Notes under the pieces: model-generated
Told to the model about the DNA's origin: nothing
Database searches by the model: none
Seen by the model: only the letters and a program-made list of their open reading frames with translations
Made by a program: the position numbers and the translations under genes
Source of the DNA: Agrobacterium vitis
Lineage (GTDB): Bacteria; Pseudomonadota; Alphaproteobacteria; Rhizobiales; Rhizobiaceae
Length of the DNA: 64,000 bases
Direction: 5' to 3'
NCBI RefSeq assembly: GCF_013337045.2
Contig: NZ_CP118262.1
Location: 248,001-312,000 of the forward strand
In this document: one piece after another, positions 53,485 to 62,287 of the stretch
Layout of the letters: the number at the start of each line of letters is the position of its first letter
Position numbering within the stretch: the stretch's first letter is position 1

Positions 53485-55050
53485 ATGGCGAAACCCAACG
53501 AACTTCTCGCGGCGTCCCTGGCTGAACTGAGGGGAGTGACGCAAAACGGCACCCGATCAGTGGTGAAATCCGAAGAGCTCAGCCGTGTCCACCGGGAACG
53601 ACTACAGAGCAACGGGTTCCTCGAAGAAATCATGAAAGGCTGGCTGGCGGTGAACTCGCGGCCGTCCGCCAGCAACAGAATCGATGCTGCCTGGAGCACC
53701 GTCTACTGGGAGTTTGTTGCGAAGTATCTCGAAGACCGCTTCGCCAATGAATGGCGGCTCTCCGCGGAGGCATCCGTGGCTCTTTGGTCCGAAAACCATT
53801 CCATTCCCGGACAGGTTATCGTCAGAAGCCCAAAGGCAAACAATCAACTTGTGACACTACCGAGCAATACGTCGCTTTATCTGCTGCGCTCAAGGGAAAA
53901 CGAGCCAGCTGTGGCGAGAGAACGATTGAGATTGATGCCGATTGAAGAGGCGATCTGCACTCTGTCGCCGGAGTCGTGGAGGACCTCAGCGACCGATGTT
54001 ATCGCCGTCATTGGCTCAATCCGCGGAACAAACACGCTGCTCCAATACCTCCTGGACGGAGGTCGAAGCCACGTTGGCGGTCGCATCGCGGGAGCCCTAC
54101 GCCATCTCGGCAGGAATGGGGACGCGGACACGATCATCAAGACCCTGGAATCTGCGGGCTACAATCCGCACGAGGACAATCCTTTTGACCCGGCAGTCGA
54201 TCTGATCACGCTGGACGCGCGACGAACTCAGGCGCCATCCGCCACCCGGATCAAAAACCTCTGGGCGAAAATGGGGAAAGACGCCGTCGATCACATTGGT
54301 TTCGAGCAGGTACATATCAACGACCGGGACGGATATATCACGGATATCGACGAGCGTTATGTGGCAGACGCCCTCAATTCCCTTTCCATCGAGGGCTACG
54401 AGGTTTCCGAAGAACTGATCCGGAGGGTGCAGGACGGTCAATGGGAGCCGGATGCGGATGCTCGGGATTACGAAACAAAGAACGCGCTTGCCGCCAAAGG
54501 GTACAGACTGGCCTTCGAGGAGGTTCGCGACGACATCAAAAAGATTCTTGATGGGACACCCACCGGCGAATTGCTGGAGGCCAGGCACCAAGACTGGTTC
54601 CGCGCCATGTTTAGCCCTTCCGTCACCGCTGGCATCGTCAAGGCACACCAACTCGCGGGTTACCGATCACACAACGTATATTTGAGAGGTTCTTCGCACG
54701 TTCCTTTGCCGCCCCACGCGATTGCCGACGCCATGGATGCTCTGTTTCAAAGCATTTCGGAGGAACCCGACGCGCGCGTGAAGGCAATCGTCGCTCCGTT
54801 CCTGTTCACCTACATCCATCCTTTTCCAGACGGAAACGGGCGAACGGCCCGGTTTATTATGAATGCACTTCTTGCGGAGTGCGGAGCGCCGTGGACGGTT
54901 ATTCCTGTGGCGCGCCGTGACGAGTACATGAATGCCCTGGAAGAGGCGAGCGGGCACGAAAACATCGTGCCGCTGACGAAATTTGTGTCGGAGCTTGTCA
55001 ACGCGCCACCGCCTTCCACAGAAGCGGGTGCCAGTCTCAAAAATACCTAG
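53485..55050 (+). CDS. Fic-domain protein with internal inhibitory motif and possible AbiEi-like N-terminus
   Basis: The 521-residue protein starts at ATG 53485 after GGAGG. The Fic active site HPFPDGNGRTAR is complete at residues 445-456, so AMP or another nucleotide moiety could be transferred to a target hydroxyl. SLSIEGY at 299-305 fits the inhibitory (S/T)xxxE(G/N) motif of class II Fic proteins, with Glu303 blocking ATP. The first 200 residues start with a winged-helix-like stretch (GFLEEIMKGWLAV), and VAKYLEDRF, GQVIVRSPK and LPSNTSLYLL recall AbiEi antitoxin-like regions. This last point is from memory only. The gene lies between traH and traM. Confidence 0.9.
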   Translation: MAKPNELLAASLAELRGVTQNGTRSVVKSEELSRVHRERLQSNGFLEEIMKGWLAVNSRPSASNRIDAAWSTVYWEFVAKYLEDRFANEWRLSAEASVALWSENHSIPGQVIVRSPKANNQLVTLPSNTSLYLLRSRENEPAVARERLRLMPIEEAICTLSPESWRTSATDVIAVIGSIRGTNTLLQYLLDGGRSHVGGRIAGALRHLGRNGDADTIIKTLESAGYNPHEDNPFDPAVDLITLDARRTQAPSATRIKNLWAKMGKDAVDHIGFEQVHINDRDGYITDIDERYVADALNSLSIEGYEVSEELIRRVQDGQWEPDADARDYETKNALAAKGYRLAFEEVRDDIKKILDGTPTGELLEARHQDWFRAMFSPSVTAGIVKAHQLAGYRSHNVYLRGSSHVPLPPHAIADAMDALFQSISEEPDARVKAIVAPFLFTYIHPFPDGNGRTARFIMNALLAECGAPWTVIPVARRDEYMNALEEASGHENIVPLTKFVSELVNAPPPSTEAGASLKNT

Positions 55051-55111
55051 AGAAAAATGTATATGTGGGCTGCTTGGTGCCGTGTCTCTTAAGACGGGAC
55101 GTGGCACCGCG

Positions 55112-55342
55112 CTAAGAGCCGATGCGCATGTCGTTTGTTCGCGTCACTAGCTCCGCGGGTTCGACACTTAGCGCCTGCGCCATCTGGCCGAGGACTGTGA
55201 CCGTCGCAGACATTTCGGCGCGTTCGATTGCCCCAACGTGCCGCACGCTCAGGCCCGTTCTGTGCGCGAGTTCCTCTTGCGTCAACTTTTGAGCATGACG
55301 TATTCGACGCAGATTGATCGCCATGACCTCTTTGAGATCCAT
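55112..55342 (-). CDS. XRE-family HTH regulator (controller-like)
   Basis: From ATG 55342 the protein has 76 residues and is a single XRE helix-turn-helix: INLRRIRHAQKLTQEELAHRTGLSVRHVGAIERAE, read across two helices, then TVLGQMAQALSVEPAELV. Size and layout match controller (C) proteins of restriction-modification systems and small plasmid repressors. A double palindrome lies 22-50 bases upstream, ideal for autoregulation. It is convergent with fic, with 61 bases between the two stops. Confidence 0.85.
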   Translation of the reverse strand: MDLKEVMAINLRRIRHAQKLTQEELAHRTGLSVRHVGAIERAEMSATVTVLGQMAQALSVEPAELVTRTNDMRIGS

Positions 55343-55363
55343 GACGAGAGCGGAGCCTGAAAA

Positions 55364-55392
55364 GGAACTATTATTCCAGGAACTATAGTTCC
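55364..55392. promoter_or_regulatory. Tandem palindromes upstream of the XRE gene (C-box-like operator)
   Basis: GGAACTATTATTCC at 55364-55377 (imperfect) is followed after one base by the perfect 14-bp palindrome GGAACTATAGTTCC at 55379-55392, centre-to-centre 15 bases. Two adjacent dimer sites with a TATAGT core are the arrangement bound by RM controller proteins. The small XRE protein is the obvious ligand. Confidence 0.65.
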
Positions 55393-55553
55393 GATTCGAC
55401 GTAGCACATGATATTGCTAATCCGGCTTGCCGCTCGCACCATGGGACGGCCAAAGGAGCTTATGAGAGACACATCCAGCATTATCGCCTAAACGGCTGTT
55501 GCTCGCAGGGTTTTCGTTCTAAGCGTTCAGGTGATGAAAAGGGAGGGAAACGG

Positions 55554-55877
55554 GTGAACGACGTGAACTCGTCTGAGACCAACGACGAAACAAGAAAACG
55601 CCGATCCTGTTTCGATTCTATGGAGAAGTCAGAACTGGAGGCTCTGGCGATCGCTGCGATCAAAGAGCACCGCAGGCTTATTGTTGCCGACGAAGCTGTC
55701 TACGAAGAGTGGACCCGCGCATCATCTGATCCGGCGGTGTCGAGCGCCATACTCGAAAGCTTGCAGCGAGAATATACCGCGCGCCAAGACAAGTCCGCAG
55801 CTCAGCAGGAAGAACTTTCGGAAATCATCGATGCGCTCGGCTACGTCCCTGACGTTCCCCCGGATGCCGATGATTGA
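55554..55877 (+). CDS. traM: Quorum-sensing antiactivator TraM
   Basis: The 107-residue protein starts at GTG 55554 with GGGAGGGAA just upstream. LEALAIAAIKEHRRLIVADEAVYEEW, split by helices, and the C-terminal LSEIIDALGYVPDVP align with TraM of Ti plasmids (LETITIDAIRTHRRLV and ISILGFIPKV, from memory). TraM binds TraR and blocks DNA binding until enough autoinducer is present. It is convergent with traR, with only 2 bases between their stops, the arrangement expected beside traR. Confidence 0.85.
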   Translation: MNDVNSSETNDETRKRRSCFDSMEKSELEALAIAAIKEHRRLIVADEAVYEEWTRASSDPAVSSAILESLQREYTARQDKSAAQQEELSEIIDALGYVPDVPPDADD

Positions 55878-55879
55878 CG

Positions 55880-56626
<747 letters not shown>

Positions 56627-56854
56627 CTATTCGCGTCGCAAGATTTTGAGAAGTGCTGTGGCTGCCAAGAGACTGGTTTGTTGCCGCGGCAGCGCACCCG
56701 CCTTGGGCGCGAAGCGTACTCAGGATCGTTGCGCCGCTTAGATTTACTCAGCTTCTGCGAGTATTCCAAGCCCCAAAGACATAAAACATGACAATTTGTT
56801 ACTGGTTTATTGCCGCACCGATCCGGACTCGGAATGCCTGGCGAACGACGCGAC

Positions 56855-58150
56855 TTAACCCCGATAGTTTGACGGGAAAATAATGTCCTGATCGACCAGG
56901 ACGTTGAACTTGTACCCCGGACGGATGTTAATCGTTGGCTGAACGTTCAGATTTTTCGATATGGTCTCTTCCGCAACGCGACCGAAGCTTTCGGCAAAAT
57001 TTCGCCGTGCTGCGTCGGAGGCTGTATCCTGCGTCGCCAGCGTTGAACTCTGAGGCATCGACATATCGATCCCGGTTCCGATCAATGCCACCAGCGCTGC
57101 TGAGCCGAAAGTCCTCCACAGATGGCGGTCGACCTTGTCGCGGAAGCCGCCATATCCTTCGGCATCCGTGCCGGCCATGCCGCCGATCTGCAGAGTAGAA
57201 CCATTCGGGAAAATAAGGTCCGTCCAAACCACAAGAACCCGTTCCTGGCCAAACGATACCTTGGAATCGTAGCGGCCGAACAGCTTTGCACCTTGCGGGA
57301 TGAGAAGCCGGTAGCCAGTGGCACTGTCATAGACATTCTGGCTTACCTGAGCGGTAATGCGTCCCGGCAGGTCAGAATTTAGTCCGGTGATCAAAGTAGC
57401 GGGAATGACCGAGCCTCGCTTCAATTCATAAGGTGACATCTGTGGAATGACCTGATTTGGCAGGTACCCGAGATCCTTGATGTCCTGATTGAAGAAATCC
57501 TCCTTCGTTCCTTGACCATTCTGGTCGACGTTCTGTCCCATCAAGCCGGATTGCAGGGCCGCAGCATATAGATCGGACGTGCTGTTCGCTGCTATGGTGG
57601 TTGGCTGTCGACCGGCGTCATTCTTGGTATTCGCGGGAGTCTCAATATCCGAGACGTCAACCTTCAGCGGCGAATCGAGTGCCGTTGCACGAGCCTGAAG
57701 GCGGGCCATGCGTTGGCGCTGCGCCTCGCGCATATATTGTTCGTCCTGCTCTCGCTTCAGGCGAGCCTTCCACTCCTCCTCAGATTCCAGCATTCGCCGA
57801 CGGTCTGGTCGCTCAATTGGTTGGCGCTCAATGACCGGTTCCTGCTTCTCCGTTTTTTCCACCACGACAGGTGTTGGCTGGAACACCTCCTGTTTTTCCG
57901 GCTCACCGATAATGCCATCGGTGACGCCCCGCTTGAGTTGATCCCCGAAACTCGTCGCCGGGCTGTTCGAAGCGTCATCGATATTGCCACGATTGAAGGA
58001 AAGTCCTCGCAGTGACAGACCAATCACGACAACCCCGATAAACACGACAGTGACAATGATTGCTATTATGATCGGCAAGCGGTTGAGCCGCCGCATGCCA
58101 TTCTGTTCGTCTGCTTGGCTTGACGTGCCGAGTTGGAGAGATTGGGCCAT
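56855..58150 (-). CDS. trbI: Mating-pair-formation protein TrbI (VirB10-like)
   Basis: The 431-residue protein has one inner-membrane anchor (PIIIAIIVTVVFIGVVVIGLSL, split, about 26-47). A Pro/Glu/Gln-rich periplasmic linker with several RQPIERPDRR-like charged stretches follows. The C-terminal VirB10/TrbI domain starts near residue 235 (LKRGSVIPATLITGLNSDLPG) and ends INIRPGYKFNVLVDQDIIF. It spans the envelope and connects inner and outer channel parts. It is the last gene of the trb operon, 11 bases after trbH. Confidence 0.96.
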   Translation of the reverse strand: MAQSLQLGTSSQADEQNGMRRLNRLPIIIAIIVTVVFIGVVVIGLSLRGLSFNRGNIDDASNSPATSFGDQLKRGVTDGIIGEPEKQEVFQPTPVVVEKTEKQEPVIERQPIERPDRRRMLESEEEWKARLKREQDEQYMREAQRQRMARLQARATALDSPLKVDVSDIETPANTKNDAGRQPTTIAANSTSDLYAAALQSGLMGQNVDQNGQGTKEDFFNQDIKDLGYLPNQVIPQMSPYELKRGSVIPATLITGLNSDLPGRITAQVSQNVYDSATGYRLLIPQGAKLFGRYDSKVSFGQERVLVVWTDLIFPNGSTLQIGGMAGTDAEGYGGFRDKVDRHLWRTFGSAALVALIGTGIDMSMPQSSTLATQDTASDAARRNFAESFGRVAEETISKNLNVQPTINIRPGYKFNVLVDQDIIFPSNYRG

Positions 58151-58161
58151 CTTGAACTCCG

Positions 58162-58602
58162 TCAGTTGCGCTGCATGATCGAAAGCGGACTGGCTGGCGT
58201 CGCGCCGCCCGCAGTCGGCGTATATGCACGGCTCAGAGCGATTGAGGGGGTTGAGACCCGGGCCAGGATTTGTCCCTCGAATCCCTCGATCGCATAAGCG
58301 AGCTCAACCGACTTGGTGTCTTTCGCGACCTTGCCATCCGCGATGAAGCTGTAGCCCCAGCCTTTCAGGGCCGCTTCGAGAGCAACTGCGAACTCCGATG
58401 CATCCCTCTCCATTCTAATTGTCGTCGTAGACCCAGCCAGGCCGATCTGTTCAGCCAAACGGCTTGCCATGTCGCCGGCGATGGCGCTCGCGGCCGGTGC
58501 GGTGATGGCCACCGGGGTGGAACTGGTGGTCAGCGCTTCGTCATGCGTCTGGCAACCGGAAAGTAGGGCGGCCGCGGCGAGAAATGCGACTAACTTGTGC
58601 AT
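58162..58602 (-). CDS. trbH: Conjugal transfer lipoprotein TrbH
   Basis: The 146-residue protein has a lipoprotein signal (HKLVAFLAAAALLSGCQ) with the acylated Cys at 17. A short periplasmic domain follows (AIAGDMASRLAEQIGLAGSTTTI, then FAVALEAALKGWGYSFIADG). It corresponds to TrbH of Ti plasmids, an outer-membrane lipoprotein of the mating pore. Only 3 bases separate it from trbG. Confidence 0.93.
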   Translation of the reverse strand: MHKLVAFLAAAALLSGCQTHDEALTTSSTPVAITAPAASAIAGDMASRLAEQIGLAGSTTTIRMERDASEFAVALEAALKGWGYSFIADGKVAKDTKSVELAYAIEGFEGQILARVSTPSIALSRAYTPTAGGATPASPLSIMQRN

Positions 58603-58605
58603 GGT

Positions 58606-59418
58606 TCAGCCTCCCCGCCGGATAGTGATTTTCTGCTGCCGCCAACCGACACCAGAAACAAGGATGGCCTTGTCGATCGCATAGTCGACAGTCATCGCAT
58701 CGTTCTTCATCCGGTAATTGACGATGCGATTTTGACCGCCCGAGACGACGAAGAGCACTGGTGCATCCTGACCGGCGATCGACTTCGGAAACTGGATGTA
58801 GGTCTTCACCCCGTCCGAATAGACCCGCTTCGGTTTCCACGATGCGCTGCCGCTCACCGAGTAGGAGAAGTTCAGCTTGTCCGGCGCAGTGCCTGGAATG
58901 CCGCCCGTTTCGAGCCGGGAATTGATGTCGGCTAGCTTGGTGGAAACATCTTCCGGATACTCGAACCCGACGCGCGCCATGTACTGGCTTGGATGAGACT
59001 TGAGTTGGATATGATAGGTGCGCCGTGACGTTGTCACAATCATCGAGGTGAGAAGGCCTGGCTCCGATGGCTTGACGATGAGGTGGATCGCCTGTCCGCC
59101 TGTCGCACCTGAGGTTGCCGGCTCTACCTTCCACCGCACCGTATCGCCGACGAGGACGTCGCGAACGATCTCGCCACCCTGAAGTTCGATGTCGCAGACC
59201 TGTAGAGGAGAGCAGACGACGGACGGCTGGGTCTCGCCGAACAGAAAAATGACCTTTCCGTCCGGACCTGTCGTGACCAGCCCCGGCGTGCCGCGCCACT
59301 TTCTGGAAAGATTTGTTCCCTTCACCTCGTTACTCGTCATGCTTTGCGCCTGCGCGCCTGCCGCAAGCAAGAGTCCGGCCATGCAGCCGGCGGCTGCGAT
59401 CAATCTCGTTTTTTTCAT
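58606..59418 (-). CDS. trbG: Conjugal transfer protein TrbG (VirB9-like)
   Basis: The 270-residue protein has a cleavable signal peptide ending GAQAQS. VirB9/TrbG features follow: [28 protein letters not shown], split, then [35 protein letters not shown] and the C-terminal [26 protein letters not shown]. It forms the outer-membrane core layer with TrbI and TrbH. The operon order is preserved. Confidence 0.96.
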   Translation of the reverse strand: MKKTRLIAAAGCMAGLLLAAGAQAQSMTSNEVKGTNLSRKWRGTPGLVTTGPDGKVIFLFGETQPSVVCSPLQVCDIELQGGEIVRDVLVGDTVRWKVEPATSGATGGQAIHLIVKPSEPGLLTSMIVTTSRRTYHIQLKSHPSQYMARVGFEYPEDVSTKLADINSRLETGGIPGTAPDKLNFSYSVSGSASWKPKRVYSDGVKTYIQFPKSIAGQDAPVLFVVSGGQNRIVNYRMKNDAMTVDYAIDKAILVSGVGWRQQKITIRRGG

Positions 59419-59435
59419 TGATAGAATCCCTGCCC

Positions 59436-60098
59436 TTAAAGCTGTGCCGTCCAGTCAAAATCCCGGACGTAGAGGCCGATCGGATTGAGGCGGATCGTCG
59501 CCTCATCCTGTGGCGCGGTGATCGTCACCGTTGCGATCCCGCGGAACCGCCGGGTGCCGGTTTCCTTGCCCTTGCGGTCCCGCTCGTATTCCGTCCAGTC
59601 GATCTGATAGGTCTGGTTCGAGAGCGCCACGATGTTGTTGACCTCGATGGCAACTGTCGAAGACTTAGCCTTCTCGAACGGAGAATTACCTCGAAACCAG
59701 GCGTTGACCTTCTCGGTCGACGGGTCGGACGTGCGGAGAAGCGCGTAGGTACGGTCGATATATTGCTTCTGCACCACCGCATCCGGCGTGATCGAGCGAA
59801 AGCTCGTGACGAAGTTGCCGAGCGTGGCGCGCACCACGCGCACATCGGCATATTCGATCTGCTGCGGAAAGCCTGATGTGACGGCGGTCCCGAGCTTGTC
59901 GACCTCGACGATGTAAGGCACCAGCCTTACCTGCGTGCTCAGATACATCGCATAGCTGAAGCCGATCACCGCCATGGCCAGCCCAAGGACTCCGACGATG
60001 CGCCATGCGGCGGCCGCCTTCACATAAGAGCCATAGCGTTCCGTCCATTCCTGGCGAGCGGCAAGATACGGGTTTTCCGGGGCGCGGTTTGCGGCCAT
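59436..60098 (-). CDS. trbF: Conjugal transfer protein TrbF (VirB8-like)
   Basis: The 220-residue protein has the short cytoplasmic tail [21 protein letters not shown] typical of TrbF, a membrane helix near residues 32-52 ([20 protein letters not shown], split) and a periplasmic NTF2-like VirB8 domain ([20 protein letters not shown]). It assembles the inner-membrane part of the channel. Confidence 0.96.
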   Translation of the reverse strand: MAANRAPENPYLAARQEWTERYGSYVKAAAAWRIVGVLGLAMAVIGFSYAMYLSTQVRLVPYIVEVDKLGTAVTSGFPQQIEYADVRVVRATLGNFVTSFRSITPDAVVQKQYIDRTYALLRTSDPSTEKVNAWFRGNSPFEKAKSSTVAIEVNNIVALSNQTYQIDWTEYERDRKGKETGTRRFRGIATVTITAPQDEATIRLNPIGLYVRDFDWTAQL

Positions 60099-60118
60099 TT
60101 TTTCTTCCCTTGTTTCGA

Positions 60119-61306
60119 TTATGGTTTGTCGTTGCGTTCGGGAAGAGGTTTCGGTCCGCTGTGACCGCCACGCTGTTCATCGAGCTTCGCATTCGCCAAC
60201 CCGAGAATGGACCCCGCATAGGCGCCGGGAGAACCGATCGCTTTTTCCTTCGCGGCCGATCCCGCAGCCTGTGCGCCGGAAGTGAAACTCGCGCCCATGC
60301 CGCGCAGAGCAGCGCCAGCGACCGATGAGCCACCAGCGCGTGCCGCTTGAGCGGCCGCAAAACCCGCGCCCGCCGCGCCAGCGGCGAGGAATCCAGCGCC
60401 CGCAGCGAAAGACGCCGCCTGGCCGCCGTGGCGGATCGCTTCCATTCCTCCGGACACCGATGCGCCCTGCACAACGCCCTGCATAATGTTCGGGACGTAC
60501 ATGGCGATAATGAAAACGACGACGGCGATTCCAGCGATGGCGAGAGCGGTCTGAAACTGGTCGCCGATATCGGGCTGATTGGCGAGGCCGATCAGCACTT
60601 CGGAGCCGATGCGGGAGATCATGACAAGTGCCATGAGCTTCATTCCGACGGAGAAAGCGTAGACCAGGTAGCGGACCGCAAAATCCTTGGTGAAGGACGA
60701 TCCGCCAAGGCCGAGCATGATCATGCCAGCGAGAAGCCCGATATACATTTCGACCATGACCGACACGAAAATCGCGGCGACAAGAGAAAACGCGATAACC
60801 GTCACGACCATCGCGAACGCCGCTGAGATTGCCAACGCGTTATCTTCGAAGAGACCGAACTGTACCTTCTCCGACATTTTCGTTGCCACTGTGAGACCGG
60901 CGTTGAACACGTCAGCTGGTGACGCCGTCCCTCCCCCCGCGCCGATCTGGAAGAGGCTATCCACGACCGCCTTGGCGAACGTCGGTCCTTGCGCGAGTAC
61001 GAAGGCAAAGAATCCAACAAACATGATCCGCCGCACAAGTTCGGCGAACCAGCTATCCAACGAGGCGGACTGGATTGCCAGCCAGACGGCGGCAATGCCG
61101 ATCTCGATCGTCGCGAGGATCCAGAACAGAGATCTCGCAGCATCCATGACGGTAGTTTCCCACCCCTTCGCTGCAGCTGTGATCTGGCTCTGGAGCGACG
61201 TCAGTACTGACCCTTCCTGCGCAAGGGCCGGCTGGGCCGCGACCGCCGTAAAGGCGGCAAAGAGCATGGCGGCCCGTAGCTGATGAAGTGTCGTCGTAAC
61301 GGTCAT
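60119..61306 (-). CDS. trbL: Conjugal transfer membrane protein TrbL (VirB6-like)
   Basis: The 395-residue polytopic protein has a leader ([15 protein letters not shown]) and at least five membrane segments between residues 55 and 230 (for example [17 protein letters not shown] and [22 protein letters not shown]). An Ala/Gly-rich cytoplasmic tail follows. It corresponds to TrbL/VirB6, which guides DNA across the inner membrane. It begins 4 bases after trbK. Confidence 0.95.
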   Translation of the reverse strand: MTVTTTLHQLRAAMLFAAFTAVAAQPALAQEGSVLTSLQSQITAAAKGWETTVMDAARSLFWILATIEIGIAAVWLAIQSASLDSWFAELVRRIMFVGFFAFVLAQGPTFAKAVVDSLFQIGAGGGTASPADVFNAGLTVATKMSEKVQFGLFEDNALAISAAFAMVVTVIAFSLVAAIFVSVMVEMYIGLLAGMIMLGLGGSSFTKDFAVRYLVYAFSVGMKLMALVMISRIGSEVLIGLANQPDIGDQFQTALAIAGIAVVVFIIAMYVPNIMQGVVQGASVSGGMEAIRHGGQAASFAAGAGFLAAGAAGAGFAAAQAARAGGSSVAGAALRGMGASFTSGAQAAGSAAKEKAIGSPGAYAGSILGLANAKLDEQRGGHSGPKPLPERNDKP

Positions 61307-61310
61307 CTTC

Positions 61311-61487
61311 TCACCATTCGACTTTCATCTTTTCGCCACCGGATGTGGGGTGGTCGCTCGACGAGCCGAAGAACTTCACCCTGCGTTCCTGAGTTTCCTG
61401 CTTTTCGGAGATCAACAACCAAATGCCGGCGCTGCCCGCAGCCAGAATCGTTGCGATTGCAATCAGAGTTGCTTTCGTTCTCACCAT
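61311..61487 (-). CDS. trbK: Entry-exclusion protein TrbK
   Basis: The 58-residue ORF starts at ATG 61487, overlapping the trbJ stop by 7 bases. One hydrophobic helix (TLIAIATILAAGSAGIWLL) is followed by a hydrophilic tail ending KFFGSSSDHPTSGG and EKMKVEW. Position between trbJ and trbL, size and single-helix layout identify it as TrbK, which in RP4 and Ti plasmids blocks uptake of a second copy. Its tail is nearly the same as the end of TrbJ. Confidence 0.85.
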   Translation of the reverse strand: MVRTKATLIAIATILAAGSAGIWLLISEKQETQERRVKFFGSSSDHPTSGGEKMKVEW

Positions 61488-62287
61488 TCCACCTTCATCT
61501 TTTCGCCGCCTGAGGTGGAGGGAGCCGTCGCACCGAAGAATTTCTCGCGCCTAGCCTGTGCCAGATCCTTGTCGGTCTGTTCGGTCTGCAGCCAGGTTCC
61601 CATCATCGTCATCTGCTGTGAGACGAGGCCGCGAAGCTTTTGCGTCTGCGCGACCTGCTGAGCGGCGATCTCATGCCCTACCTGCAAGGCCTTCATCTGT
61701 CCGTCAGCCGACTCGGACATCGAACGCAGCGAGGACATGGTATCTTCCTCGCTATCGAATTGGTCGGCCGTGAGGCTCGCTGCCTTCAGCGAGCTGGCGA
61801 TGGTATCGCGGTTGGTGTCCGACCAGGACTGGTAGGTCGAGGAGAACGTTGCGTTATCAGGCAAATTTGTCTTCAGGTCAGCGTAACTTTGGAAGCGCTG
61901 CTGAAGAACATCGTCGGCGTTGCCCATGGAAAATGAGATGCTTTGACCCTTCTCGACGATACTGCGCAACTGGTTGAGATCGCTTTCGACCTCTCCCCAG
62001 ACATGCTCAGGAAGCTGCGCTGTGTTTTGCAGCATGTTCTCGTAGATTTTCAGCTGATTCTGGATCTGCTCTGCAAGCTGACTGATTTGGGTCAACTGAT
62101 TGTCGACCTGGATTCCAGAGCTTTTCATGAGGTCTACAAGCTGCGCGTTGTTGGCGAGCTGTGTCCATTCTGTCGCGGCGCCGGTAGCTGAACCGGCTTG
62201 TACCGAACCTTGGTTGACGGCCGTGAGGGCGGCGGCCGCCGCGAGGATGGCGAACCATTTATTCTTACTTGAGTAGCGATGCGGCAT
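61481..62287 (-). CDS. trbJ: Conjugal transfer protein TrbJ (VirB5-like)
   Basis: From ATG 62287, with AGAGGAG upstream, the protein has 268 residues. It has a signal peptide (FAILAAAAALTAVNQGSVQA) and a long helical periplasmic body (QISQLAEQIQNQLKIYENML, then DLNQLRSIVEKGQSISF). The C-terminus ends KFFGATAPSTSGGEKMKVEW. VirB5/TrbJ proteins are minor pilus components involved in contact. The start lies inside the end of trbE (23-base overlap). Confidence 0.95.
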   Translation of the reverse strand: MPHRYSSKNKWFAILAAAAALTAVNQGSVQAGSATGAATEWTQLANNAQLVDLMKSSGIQVDNQLTQISQLAEQIQNQLKIYENMLQNTAQLPEHVWGEVESDLNQLRSIVEKGQSISFSMGNADDVLQQRFQSYADLKTNLPDNATFSSTYQSWSDTNRDTIASSLKAASLTADQFDSEEDTMSSLRSMSESADGQMKALQVGHEIAAQQVAQTQKLRGLVSQQMTMMGTWLQTEQTDKDLAQARREKFFGATAPSTSGGEKMKVEW

